A DNA stretch of 64,000 nt, from NCBI GenBank assembly GCA_947375135.1, contig CANCER010000002.1, positions 149,029 to 213,028 on the forward strand. The letters run 5' to 3'. The translations under genes were made by a program, and so were the position numbers. The notes beneath the pieces were generated by a model that made no database searches, was not told the DNA's origin, and was given only the letters and a program-made list of their open reading frames with translations. This document shows, one piece after another, positions 34,714-43,418 of this stretch. Numbering within the stretch: the first letter of the stretch is position 1; every line of letters starts with the position of its first letter. The stretch is from Comamonadaceae bacterium. GTDB taxonomy: Bacteria > Pseudomonadota > Gammaproteobacteria > Burkholderiales > Burkholderiaceae_C.

Positions 34714-35481
34714 ATGACTTTTCTCGCACTGGATATCGGGAACACACGGCTGAAATGGGCGTTGTATGAGTCCCCCCGCAGCGGTGCCCAGCCCCTGGAA
34801 CAAGGCGCCGAGTTTTTGGAAAACATCGACAAGTTGGCCGAGGGCCCTTGGAGCAAACTCAAACCGCCCACGCATGTGCTGGGCTGTGCAGTAGCCTCCG
34901 ACGTCATCCGCCGCCGGGCGGTAGACCAGATGGAAGCATGGGACGTGGAACCGCAGTGGGTGGTCGCCAGCGAGGCCGAAGCCGGCCTGCGCAACGGCTA
35001 CGACCACCCGGCCCGCCTGGGCTCGGACCGCTGGGTCGCCATGATTGGCGCCTACCAGCACATGCTCGCCCAAGGTCCGGCCCAGCCCATGATCCTGGTG
35101 ATGGTGGGCACCGCCGTCACGGTGGAAGCGGTGGGCGCCGACGGCATGTTTCTGGGCGGCCTGATCCTGCCCGGCCACGGCATCATGCTGCGCGCCCTGG
35201 AGTCCGGCACGGCCGGCCTGCATGTACCCACCGGAGAAGTGAAGCCGTTCCCCACCAATACCAGCGATGCGCTCACCAGCGGCGGCACCTACGCCATTGC
35301 CGGTGCCGTGGAATGCATGGTCCAGCATTTGCGCCAGCACTGTGGTGCCGAACCCAAATGCATCATGACCGGTGGCGCCGGCTGGAAAATGGCCCCCACC
35401 ATGACGCGTCCGTTTGAACTGGTAGACAACCTGATTTTTGACGGCCTGCTCTACATCGCACAACGGCGGTTTGCAGAGTAG
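34714..35481 (+). CDS. coaX: type III pantothenate kinase
   Basis: 255 residues from the ATG at 34714, 10 nt after the dioxygenase gene. The ASKHA phosphate loop DIGNTRLKW, the RLGSDRW segment and [11 protein letters not shown] are present; the last has Glu where Asp is common. It phosphorylates pantothenate in the first step of CoA synthesis. In relatives coaX often follows birA; here it is at the end of the sulfide operon, probably by chance of gene order. Confidence 0.88.
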   Translation: MTFLALDIGNTRLKWALYESPRSGAQPLEQGAEFLENIDKLAEGPWSKLKPPTHVLGCAVASDVIRRRAVDQMEAWDVEPQWVVASEAEAGLRNGYDHPARLGSDRWVAMIGAYQHMLAQGPAQPMILVMVGTAVTVEAVGADGMFLGGLILPGHGIMLRALESGTAGLHVPTGEVKPFPTNTSDALTSGGTYAIAGAVECMVQHLRQHCGAEPKCIMTGGAGWKMAPTMTRPFELVDNLIFDGLLYIAQRRFAE

Positions 35482-35936
35482 CTTTCCGTGTGTGGGTGCT
35501 AAAACCGGATGACGACGTCCGCCGACTTCTCGCGACCCTCTCAGTAGCGTCTGCATACGGTGCCCCTCACAGCGAAAGACTACGCTCAGTGAGCGGCCAC
35601 ACGCTGCCGCTTGCGAAGAGCGCGGTGCCAAAGACAGCGTGAAAGCCCGCAAATAGATTCCCAAGCCGAAGCAGAGGGAGCTGCGACACAAGCGGTCGAT
35701 CAGCGCAAATCGATACCTTGGGCCCAAGCGATTTCGGCGCCAACCCACGCACCTCGCTGCCTATCCAGCGCGTGTGCATCAGGCGCGGACACGCATTCAA
35801 AGTTCGCCGATGGACAGTTTGCGCCATCCTGGCGTCGCTAAATCGATAAATTAGACGTCCAAACCGTCCTTCCACATTCGCGCTCGCTGTGGAGCTTGAG
35901 CTCAACGCCAGAAGCGCGAATCTACGAAAGCCCACC
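35482..35936. other. 455-nt intergenic region of lower GC, no gene found
   Basis: No ORF here has coding character. The minus-strand 177-residue ORF (35567-36100) overlaps the start of the next real gene, resembles nothing I know and is probably chance. Base composition is visibly less GC-rich than the flanks (for example CTAAATCGATAAATTAGACG near 35840). It may hold a decayed gene and the promoter for the envelope operon that follows. Confidence 0.45.
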
Positions 35937-36692
35937 ATGCGCAAACCTATTGGAATCTTGACCCTCCTCGGCCTGCCCCTGCTTATGGCCGCATGCGGAG
36001 GCGCCAGTTCCTCTGCCACCAACAATGCCGTAGAAGGTGCCTGGACCGGCACCGACTCCTGGGGCAACACCTTCAGCACGCTGGTACTGGAAAATGGCAA
36101 CTACTACGCGATGTACGGCACCACCCGGGACGGGAACTTCGTGATGCAGGGCTTTGACCACGGTACGCCCACCCTGAACGGCAACGCCCTGAATGGCGCC
36201 ATTACGGAATACGACAGCATCCTGCCACCCGTAGCTGCTACGCTGGACGCAACGGCGGTGGCCGGCAGTTCCCTGCAAGGGGCCATCACCAATACGTCTG
36301 GCACCGCCAGCGGCACCTTTACCGCCACACCGCTGTCCGCAAAATTCACCGGCTACGACTACAACACGCCCGCCTCTGCCAGCGATGTTGCGGGCAACTG
36401 GACGGTCAGCACGCCCAACAGCAATGCGGAAAAAATCACCATCAGCCCCACCGGCGGGGTGACGGGCAGCATCAACGGCTGCAGCTTCAGCGGAACGGTA
36501 AGCCCCAGAAGCACGGGCAAGAATGTGTTGGACATGGAGATCCTCTTCGGCCCGAGCCCTTGTGCCAAGGCCAACCAGTCCGCCTCGGGCATCGCGCTCG
36601 ACTATGACCTGGGCAATGGCAAGCGCCAGTTGCTGGCCGCCTTGCAGGATCCCAAGAAGGCCTACGGCTACTCCTTCTCAGCCCAACAGTAA
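35937..36692 (+). CDS. predicted lipoprotein of unknown function
   Basis: 251 residues from the ATG at 35937. The lipobox LLMAAC sets lipidated Cys20. The mature part is Gly/Thr/Ser/Asn-rich beta structure (VEGAWTGTDSWGNTFSTLVLENGNYYAMYG), suggesting a small beta-barrel or lipocalin-like domain, then a second GNWTVSTPNSN repeat-like unit with a Cys pair. I do not recognise the family. It ends 8 nt before the first hydroxylase gene, so it heads the five-gene envelope operon. Confidence 0.65.
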   Translation: MRKPIGILTLLGLPLLMAACGGASSSATNNAVEGAWTGTDSWGNTFSTLVLENGNYYAMYGTTRDGNFVMQGFDHGTPTLNGNALNGAITEYDSILPPVAATLDATAVAGSSLQGAITNTSGTASGTFTATPLSAKFTGYDYNTPASASDVAGNWTVSTPNSNAEKITISPTGGVTGSINGCSFSGTVSPRSTGKNVLDMEILFGPSPCAKANQSASGIALDYDLGNGKRQLLAALQDPKKAYGYSFSAQQ

Positions 36693-36700
36693 GCAAGACG

Positions 36701-37627
36701 ATGTGGCTTGAACTCCAGGCGCAGTTATTGGCGCTACCCCAAAAGCTCTTGGGCCTGAGCCTGGCACTGGCTGCCCTGGCGCTGCTGTTTGGCGTGGCCG
36801 AGCGCAAATTCCCCTTGCACCCGCAGCCGGTGCTGCGCAAAAGCTGGCTGATCGACGTCGGCTATTTCTTCCTGGCCGCCACAGTGCCGGCCTTTGTCAT
36901 GCTGTTCTTTGTCGCCCTGTTCTACGCTGTGTTCAGCCCGCTCGGCCCCATGCCTTGGCACCCCTGGGTGGCAGCGCTGCCGGTGCCGGTAGCCTTTGTG
37001 GCGTCGAGCCTGCTGGGTGAAATGGGCTACTACTGGGCGCACCGCATCACGCACGAGGTACCGTTTCTGTGGCGCTTCCATGCCATCCACCACAGCGCCC
37101 CGCACCTGGACTGGCTGGTCAATGCGCGCAGCCATCCGCTGGATGCGGCCTTTGGCCGGGCTTTTATCTTTGTTGGCATGTATGTGGTCGGCTTTGGTCA
37201 GCGCGCCCCGGATTCGCAAGACCTGGTGCAGGGCCTGTATGTGCTGTGGGTCACCGGCTGGGCTTACTTCATGCACAGCAATATCCGGCTGCGTCTGGGC
37301 TGGCTGGAATATGTGGTGACAAGCCCCGCGTTTCACCACTGGCACCACACCAAGGGCGACCCGGCCGTGGTGAACAAAAACTACGCATCCATGCTGCCCT
37401 GCCTGGACATGCTGTTTGGCACGTTCTATTTACCCAAAAACGAATGGCCCCAGCAATACGGCATTGACGACGAACTGGCGCCTACCTTATGGGGCCAACT
37501 CATAGACCCGCTGCGCAGCCGCCGCATCCGCCAGCTCGGCTTGGCCGCCTGGGGGCGCGAGGCGCTGCAGCGCACGGTGAAAAGCAAGTTGGGAAACCCC
37601 AGAAAACAAGCCCTCAAAAACCAATAA
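36701..37627 (+). CDS. fatty acid hydroxylase / sterol desaturase family protein, copy 1
   Basis: 308 residues with about four membrane helices. The eight-histidine di-iron signature is complete: HRITH (114-118), HAIHH (127-131) and HHWHH (212-216). Members hydroxylate or desaturate lipid chains in the membrane using oxygen. It lies 18 nt before a secreted-protein gene. A paralogue at 39476 repeats both the gene and its neighbour, the two starts being 2775 nt apart. Substrate unknown; bacterial members act on carotenoids, ornithine lipids, hopanoids or ether lipids. Confidence 0.88.
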   Translation: MWLELQAQLLALPQKLLGLSLALAALALLFGVAERKFPLHPQPVLRKSWLIDVGYFFLAATVPAFVMLFFVALFYAVFSPLGPMPWHPWVAALPVPVAFVASSLLGEMGYYWAHRITHEVPFLWRFHAIHHSAPHLDWLVNARSHPLDAAFGRAFIFVGMYVVGFGQRAPDSQDLVQGLYVLWVTGWAYFMHSNIRLRLGWLEYVVTSPAFHHWHHTKGDPAVVNKNYASMLPCLDMLFGTFYLPKNEWPQQYGIDDELAPTLWGQLIDPLRSRRIRQLGLAAWGREALQRTVKSKLGNPRKQALKNQ

Positions 37628-37645
37628 AGAAGGAGTAAAAAAACC

Positions 37646-39430
37646 ATGTTCACTCGACTCATACGTCTGGCCTTTGCGGCGCTGGCCTTTTTTATGGCGG
37701 GCTTGGCTGCGGCGGATACCAACATTCCGATTACGAATCCGAATTTTGAAGGAAATTATTATGGAATGCCTGGATGGACCTTCACCTCAGCCACACGGTT
37801 GAAAGAGCCTGCAATTGTTGGTGGCCTTCCGTATGCACAGCCATTTCCGCGCAATTCGTCTGGTTACAACGATGCATTACTCCCTGCTGAAGTTCCCAAT
37901 TATTTAAAGATGGTGTGTATTGTTTGTCCGGCTTCGCCAACCAATTTCAATGCAATTTCTCAGCAGGTCAATGGGCTGACGTTTGGGAAAAAATACCAAT
38001 TGAAGTTCCACGCTTGGGGGAGATTTGACATCGACTATGGAGTACCCAAGGAACTCCTATACAACCGAGATCCTGCACCTATAACAGCAAGCTTGGGTAG
38101 CCAGGTTTCCGGCCCTATTACGGGTCTCTGGAACGGCCCATACTTCATGCTGAACCCCGTGCCATGGAAAGAGTACACCGTCAATTTCACCTACAAGGAC
38201 ATGGCCAGCTCCGCGCTACTCAAGTTCACACAATTCACACTGGGGCTGGGCCTTCCCTGTGTGCATTGCGATCCGCAGGATGAGTTGTACCTCACCAATG
38301 TCCGCCTTACTCAAATTGCCGGCGCAGCCCCGCAACTGCAAGTCACCAAAGAACTTGGCGCCGCCCGTATAGCCGACACCGACCAGTTCATTGTCAAAAT
38401 CCTGCAGAACAGCACCACGGTCAACGCCACCACCAACAGCACGACCACAGGGGCAGGCTCCACCGTGACAGCCGGCAGCGGCACCACCGGCCTGACCACC
38501 CTGGTCTCCGGCACCACCTACACCATCACTGAGGCCGCCAGCGGCACAGCCAACCTGGCGCGCTACAACGCGGAACTGGCCTGCACCGATGCAACAGGCG
38601 CCAAAAAGGATTTGGCTCTGAACAGCGGCTTCACGCTGAGTGACGACGACGTCATCACCTGCAAGATCAAGAACACCGCCAAGGCACCGATGCTGCGCCT
38701 CACCAAGGCCCTGGGTACAACCGGGCGCATCAACAACGCAGACCAGTTCACCGTGCTCATCCAGCAGCGCTTGAGCGACGTGGCAAGTGGCACCACTGCT
38801 GGCACCGGCAGCAGCATCAGCGCAGGCACCACAGGCTGGACCCCTCTGGTGTCGGGCACCGGCTACACCCTCAACGAGGTGATGACAGCCGGTAGCGTCT
38901 CCAAGCTGGGCCGCTACACCGGCGTGGTGGGTTGCAGCAACACCTTTGCAGGTAGTCCGACGTCGGTACCCTTGGTGCCGGGAACCGCGTTTACGCCCAC
39001 CTACGGCGATGTGCTGGACTGCACCTTGACCAACAAGCCCACGCTGGCCACCTTGACGGTGACCCAAAAAACCCTTGTGACGGCGCCTGCCACCTTCAAC
39101 CCGCCCGTGAAGTTCAGCTACACCGGCACCAACGGCTGGACGCTGCAGCAAAACAGCAGCACGGTCCTCAATGTGGTGACCACGGGCGCCCGCCAAACCC
39201 TGACGGTGCTGAACGTGGACACCGCGCTGTCGGTGGCAGTGCCAACGACGGAGACAGGCTGGAGGATTGTCAGCATCCGTTGCACGGATACGAACGCCAC
39301 CGTCTCCACCAACCCCCTGCCGCCGACTGTTCTGGTCAGCTCCACAACCAATTCAATCACCATCCCCGCAGCCTATGTGGTGGCCGGTGCGGCACTGCAA
39401 TGTGCGGTGATTGGATCACGACTGCAGTAG
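37646..39430 (+). CDS. secreted protein with prealbumin-like repeat domains, copy 1
   Basis: 594 residues. A signal peptide (LAFAALAFFMAGLAAA) is followed by a ~200-residue beta-rich domain (NPNFEGNYY, LTFGKKYQLKFHAWG, DELYLTNVRL) like galactose-binding jelly rolls, with two Cys pairs (CIVC, CVHC). Three prealbumin/SpaA-like domains follow (starting QLQVTKELG, LRLTKALG, LTVTQKTLV). No LPXTG, PEP-CTERM or membrane anchor is seen. DNA coding the N-terminal domain is less GC-rich than the rest. The last 750 nt are almost identical to copy 2. Function unknown; extracellular adhesion or a matrix role is a guess. Confidence 0.7.
   Translation: MFTRLIRLAFAALAFFMAGLAAADTNIPITNPNFEGNYYGMPGWTFTSATRLKEPAIVGGLPYAQPFPRNSSGYNDALLPAEVPNYLKMVCIVCPASPTNFNAISQQVNGLTFGKKYQLKFHAWGRFDIDYGVPKELLYNRDPAPITASLGSQVSGPITGLWNGPYFMLNPVPWKEYTVNFTYKDMASSALLKFTQFTLGLGLPCVHCDPQDELYLTNVRLTQIAGAAPQLQVTKELGAARIADTDQFIVKILQNSTTVNATTNSTTTGAGSTVTAGSGTTGLTTLVSGTTYTITEAASGTANLARYNAELACTDATGAKKDLALNSGFTLSDDDVITCKIKNTAKAPMLRLTKALGTTGRINNADQFTVLIQQRLSDVASGTTAGTGSSISAGTTGWTPLVSGTGYTLNEVMTAGSVSKLGRYTGVVGCSNTFAGSPTSVPLVPGTAFTPTYGDVLDCTLTNKPTLATLTVTQKTLVTAPATFNPPVKFSYTGTNGWTLQQNSSTVLNVVTTGARQTLTVLNVDTALSVAVPTTETGWRIVSIRCTDTNATVSTNPLPPTVLVSSTTNSITIPAAYVVAGAALQCAVIGSRLQ
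38681..39430 (+). repeat. 750-bp near-identical repeat, copy A
   Basis: Covers the last two domains of the first secreted protein. It aligns without gaps to 41457-42206. I count 11 amino-acid differences over about 245 residues, starting from APMLRLTKALG. Confidence 0.9.
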
Positions 39431-39475
39431 TGAGAAGGTGCACCAGCTTACCCCTTGATGAAGGACTCAAACACC

Positions 39476-40414
39476 ATGTGGAATGCAACACAAGCGATGC
39501 TCCTGGCGCTACCCAACAAGCTCATCGGACTGAGCGTCATGCTGCTCGCCGTGGCCCTGGTGTTTGGGCTGGCCGAGCGCATATTCCCGCTGCATCCGCA
39601 AAAGACCCTGCGCAAAAGCTGGCTCATCGATGTGGGCTATTTCTACATAGGCGCCATCGTGCCGGTCTTTTTGCTGCTGCTGTTCATGCACCTCATCGAT
39701 GAGTTGCTCAGCCCCCTAGGCCCCATGCCCTGGCAACCGTGGGTATCAGACCTGTCCGCGCCGGTGGCCTTCGTGGTCTCCACCCTTTTGAGCGAAGTGG
39801 CCTACTATTGGGCGCACCGGCTGGCCCACCAGGTGCCGTTGCTGTGGCGCTTTCACTCTATTCACCACAGCGCGCCTCACGTCGACTGGCTGGTCAACAC
39901 GCGCGCCCATCCGCTGGATTTGTCCTTTGTCCGGGCCTTCATTTTTGTCTGCCTGTACGTCATTGGCTTTGGCCGGCGTGACCCCGATTCGACTGAAATT
40001 GCACACAGCGTGTTTGTGACCTGGATGACTATCTGGGCTTACTTGGTGCATGCCAACATCCGGCTGAGCTTGGGCTGGCTGGAGTATGTGGTTTCCAGTC
40101 CGCACTTTCACCACTGGCACCACGCCAAGGGCGACCCGGCCTTGGTGGATAAAAACTACGCCGCCACCATGCCGTGGGTGGACATGCTGTTTGGCACGTT
40201 CTATTTGCCCAAAAACGAATGGCCCCAGCAATACGGCATTGACGATGAACTGGCACCTAGCCTGTGGGGCCAACTCCTAGACCCGCTGCGGGGTCGCCGC
40301 GTGCGCCAGATCGGGCTTGCCGCCTGGGGGCGTGAGCCCGTGGCGGGTAAAGCGAAGCGCGCGCAGCGCAGCAGCATCAGGCCCGGTTCAAGTTCCAGTG
40401 CAAGTTCAAGATAA
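39476..40414 (+). CDS. fatty acid hydroxylase / sterol desaturase family protein, copy 2
   Basis: 312 residues. I chose the ATG at 39476 because it aligns with the paralogue (MWNATQAMLLALP against MWLELQAQLLALP) and has AAGGAC about 9 nt upstream; the track's TTG at 39455 is unlikely. Histidine boxes HRLAH, HSIHH and HHWHH are intact. C-terminal GTFYLPKNEWPQQYGIDDEL is shared with copy 1, also nearly identical at DNA level, while other parts differ. It lies 45 nt after secreted protein 1 and 10 nt before secreted protein 2. Confidence 0.88.
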   Translation: MWNATQAMLLALPNKLIGLSVMLLAVALVFGLAERIFPLHPQKTLRKSWLIDVGYFYIGAIVPVFLLLLFMHLIDELLSPLGPMPWQPWVSDLSAPVAFVVSTLLSEVAYYWAHRLAHQVPLLWRFHSIHHSAPHVDWLVNTRAHPLDLSFVRAFIFVCLYVIGFGRRDPDSTEIAHSVFVTWMTIWAYLVHANIRLSLGWLEYVVSSPHFHHWHHAKGDPALVDKNYAATMPWVDMLFGTFYLPKNEWPQQYGIDDELAPSLWGQLLDPLRGRRVRQIGLAAWGREPVAGKAKRAQRSSIRPGSSSSASSR

Positions 40415-40424
40415 GAAAGAAAAA

Positions 40425-42206
40425 ATGACTACTTCACTATTTAACAAGTTGTTAAAAATAGCCGTTGCGTTCAGCGCACTCTGCATGCTGGCGTTCACCA
40501 ATCTGAACGCCGCTACGGGCCCCAACTTGCTGGTAAATAGTGCGTTTGAGAGCCTATCCAACACTGGCGTCCCGGACAATTGGAGCGGAAGCGCAGTCCA
40601 ATATTATCCGTATGACATCAATCCTGCCTATACCTTCGTTTTCACTCAGCAATGGCCATGGGAGAACCCTCCTGCTGGCTTTGATAACTACGTCATGATG
40701 GGCTGCGTTGGGCTCTGTCCTGATTCAAAACTACTGGCGCAAAAAGTCAATGGCCTGGTATCCGGCCACCAGTACCAACTGTCTTACTACACCTTAGGCT
40801 ATCTCTGGACCGATGTAAGCGAAGCGACTGGGAAAAGGTTTTCGACAGGTCCTCTTTTGGTAAGCCTGGGCTCGCAACAAGCGACACCAGTTGTGCTCCA
40901 AACCGGTGACTTTGCAATAGCTACGCCTTGGGTCAAGCAGATCTTTACCTTTAATTACAGCGGCCCTTCCAGCAGTGCCTGGTTGACCTTTTTCAAAACA
41001 TTCTCCTCGCTGGTCACAGCGGGATGCGTGCCCTGTCAGGACAGAACGTATCTTGCCAACACATCGTTGGTCGACGTTACGCCAACCGCACCTCTGCTCA
41101 GAGTGCAAAAGGCCCTGGGAACCGCCGGCCGCATCAACGACTCCGACCAGTTCCTGGTTGCCATCCGCAATGCCTCCACTTCCGCCGCCTTGAACAGCGC
41201 CAGCACCAGCGGCACGGGCAGGACGATTACCGGCGGTTTGGCAAGCATCACAGGCGACACCACGACCACTTACAAGGTGACCGAGGAAATGGCGGCAGGC
41301 AGCAATTCCAAACTTGTGCAATATGATGCAGCGCTGAGTTGCAGCAACGCCAACAGCAGCGGCACGCAGTTTCCATCTGGTTCCATTCAAGTTGGTCAAA
41401 ACTTCCCGCTGCTCAAGGCAGGGGACGACGTCACCTGCACCCTGACCAACACACCCAAGGCACCGGTATTGCGCCTCACCAAGGCGCTGGGCACAGCGGG
41501 TCGCATCAACAACGCAGACCAGTTCACCGTGCTCATCCAGCAGCGCTTGAGCGATGTGGCAAGCGGCACCACTGTCGGCACTGGCAGCAGCATCAGCGCA
41601 GGCACCACAGGCTGGACCAATCTGGTGTCGGGCACCAGCTACACCCTCAACGAGGTGATGACGGCCGGCAGCGCCTCCAAGCTGGGCCGCTACACCGGCG
41701 TGGTGGGTTGCAGCAACACCTTTGCGGATAGCCCCACGTCGGTACCCTTGGTGCCGGGAACCGCGTTTACGCCCACCTACGGCGATGTGCTGGACTGCAC
41801 CTTGACCAATAAGCCCACGCTGGCCACCTTGACGGTGACGCAAAAAACCCTTGTGACGGCGCCTGCCACCTTCAACCCGCCCGTGAAGTTAAGCTACACC
41901 GGCACCAACGGCTGGACGCTGCAGCAAAACAGCAGCACGGTCCTCAATGTGGTGACCACGGGCGCCCGCCAAACCCTGACGGTGCTGAACGTGGACACCG
42001 CGCTGTCGGTGGCATTGCCAACGACGGAGACAGGCTGGAGGATTGTCAGCATCCGCTGCACGGATACGAACGCAACCGTCTCCGCCAACCCCCTGCCGCC
42101 GACTGTTGTGGTCAGCTCCACGACCAATTCAATCACCATCCCCGCAGCCTATGTGGTGGCCGGTGCGGCACTGCAATGTGCGGTGATTGGATCACGACTG
42201 CAATAG
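40425..42206 (+). CDS. secreted protein with prealbumin-like repeat domains, copy 2
   Basis: 593 residues from the ATG at 40425, preceded by AAGAAAG; the track start at 40317 lies inside the hydroxylase gene. The signal peptide is IAVAFSALCMLAFTNLNAA. The N-terminal domain keeps the plan of copy 1 (NLLVNSAFES, LVSGHQYQLSYYTLG, Cys pairs CVGLC and CVPC) but little sequence identity. Three prealbumin-like domains follow, the last two almost identical to copy 1. It overlaps the convergent M20 gene by 15 nt. Function unknown. Confidence 0.7.
   Translation: MTTSLFNKLLKIAVAFSALCMLAFTNLNAATGPNLLVNSAFESLSNTGVPDNWSGSAVQYYPYDINPAYTFVFTQQWPWENPPAGFDNYVMMGCVGLCPDSKLLAQKVNGLVSGHQYQLSYYTLGYLWTDVSEATGKRFSTGPLLVSLGSQQATPVVLQTGDFAIATPWVKQIFTFNYSGPSSSAWLTFFKTFSSLVTAGCVPCQDRTYLANTSLVDVTPTAPLLRVQKALGTAGRINDSDQFLVAIRNASTSAALNSASTSGTGRTITGGLASITGDTTTTYKVTEEMAAGSNSKLVQYDAALSCSNANSSGTQFPSGSIQVGQNFPLLKAGDDVTCTLTNTPKAPVLRLTKALGTAGRINNADQFTVLIQQRLSDVASGTTVGTGSSISAGTTGWTNLVSGTSYTLNEVMTAGSASKLGRYTGVVGCSNTFADSPTSVPLVPGTAFTPTYGDVLDCTLTNKPTLATLTVTQKTLVTAPATFNPPVKLSYTGTNGWTLQQNSSTVLNVVTTGARQTLTVLNVDTALSVALPTTETGWRIVSIRCTDTNATVSANPLPPTVVVSSTTNSITIPAAYVVAGAALQCAVIGSRLQ
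41457..42206 (+). repeat. 750-bp near-identical repeat, copy B
   Basis: Partner of 38681-39430, 2776 nt away. The same length with no insertion or deletion, and few silent changes, point to recent duplication or continuing gene conversion. Confidence 0.9.
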
Positions 42207-43382
42207 CCAAGCCTCTGCCAACCGCACCCAGTAGCTCGCGCCCAGCGGGATCAGGTCGTCATTGAAATCGTAACTGGGGTTGTGCAGCATGCAGGGGCCA
42301 CCACCGTGGCCGATGTCGCGGTGGCTGCCGTCGCCATTGCCCAGGAACACATAGCAGCCGGGCTTGGCCATCAGCATGTACGAGAAGTCTTCCGCGCCCA
42401 TGGTCGGCTCCTGGGCGATCACGCGCTCAGGCCCCACCAGGTCGGCCATCACACCACGGGCAAAGTCGGCCTCGGCGGCGGAGTTGATGGTGGGCGGGTA
42501 GTTGCGGCGGAATTCAAACGTGCAGCTTAAGCCCATGGCAGCTGCGGTGTGCTCGGCCACCACGCGCATGCGCTGCTCGATCAGGTCCAGCACGGGAATG
42601 CTGAAGGTGCGCACCGTGCCCTGCAGTTCGCAACGATCCGGGATCACATTGGTGGCTTCACCGGCGTGGATCATGGTGACGGAGATCACCCCGGCCTCAA
42701 TCGGCTTGAGGTTGCGGCTGACAATGGTCTGAAAGGCCTGCACCATCTGCGCGGCCACCGGCATCGGATCGAGTGCGTTGTGCGGCATGGCGGCGTGACC
42801 GCCCTTGCCGTGGATGGTGATCTTGAACTCGTTGCTCGACGCCATCACCGGCCCCGCGCTCACCGCGAACTGGCCCAGCTCCATGCCCGGCCAGTTGTGC
42901 AGGCCGAACACGGCGTCCATGGGGAACTTGTCAAACAAGCCTTCCTTGATCATCTCGCGTGCGCCGCCACCGCCCTCTTCGGCCGGCTGGAAGATCAGGT
43001 ACACCGTACCGTCAAAGTCACGGTGCGTTGCCAGGTGCTGGGCTGCTGCCAGCAGCATGGCGGTGTGGCCGTCGTGGCCGCAGGCGTGCATCTTGCCGGG
43101 GTGCACGCTGGCATGGGCAAAGGTGTTGAACTCCTGCATGGGCAGCGCATCCATGTCGGCACGCAGGCCGATGGCGCGCTTGCTGCTGCCGGCCTGGATG
43201 ATGCCGACCACGCCGGTGGTGCCCAGCCCCCGGTGGATGGGGATGCCCCATTCGGTCAGCTTGTGCGCCACCAGATCGGCGGTGCGCACTTCCTGAAAGC
43301 ACAGCTCCGGGTGGGCATGCAAATCCCGGCGGATGGCGGCAATCCCGGGGGCAGCGGCTACAAGGGGTTCAACGAGGTTCAT
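42192..43382 (-). CDS. M20 family amidohydrolase (hippurate hydrolase-like)
   Basis: 396 residues from the ATG at 43382 (MNLVEPLVAAAPGI); the track start 14 codons earlier is less likely. Metal-site motifs: IRRDLHAHPELCFQE, HACGHDGHTAML and FQPAEEGGGGA with the catalytic Glu. The dimerisation domain runs from about 185 to 300. This branch hydrolyses N-acyl amino acids such as hippurate or indole-acetyl conjugates. It is divergent from the molybdopterin oxidoreductase and single in its transcript. Confidence 0.88.
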   Translation of the reverse strand: MNLVEPLVAAAPGIAAIRRDLHAHPELCFQEVRTADLVAHKLTEWGIPIHRGLGTTGVVGIIQAGSSKRAIGLRADMDALPMQEFNTFAHASVHPGKMHACGHDGHTAMLLAAAQHLATHRDFDGTVYLIFQPAEEGGGGAREMIKEGLFDKFPMDAVFGLHNWPGMELGQFAVSAGPVMASSNEFKITIHGKGGHAAMPHNALDPMPVAAQMVQAFQTIVSRNLKPIEAGVISVTMIHAGEATNVIPDRCELQGTVRTFSIPVLDLIEQRMRVVAEHTAAAMGLSCTFEFRRNYPPTINSAAEADFARGVMADLVGPERVIAQEPTMGAEDFSYMLMAKPGCYVFLGNGDGSHRDIGHGGGPCMLHNPSYDFNDDLIPLGASYWVRLAEAWLLQS

Positions 43383-43418
43383 GCAAACATTATGGCGCGC
43401 AAGATTTACCATAGGCCC

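Noticed and set aside
35567-36100. 177-residue minus-strand ORF as a gene
   Set aside because: It overlaps the lipoprotein gene start, has no recognisable motif and no ribosome site.
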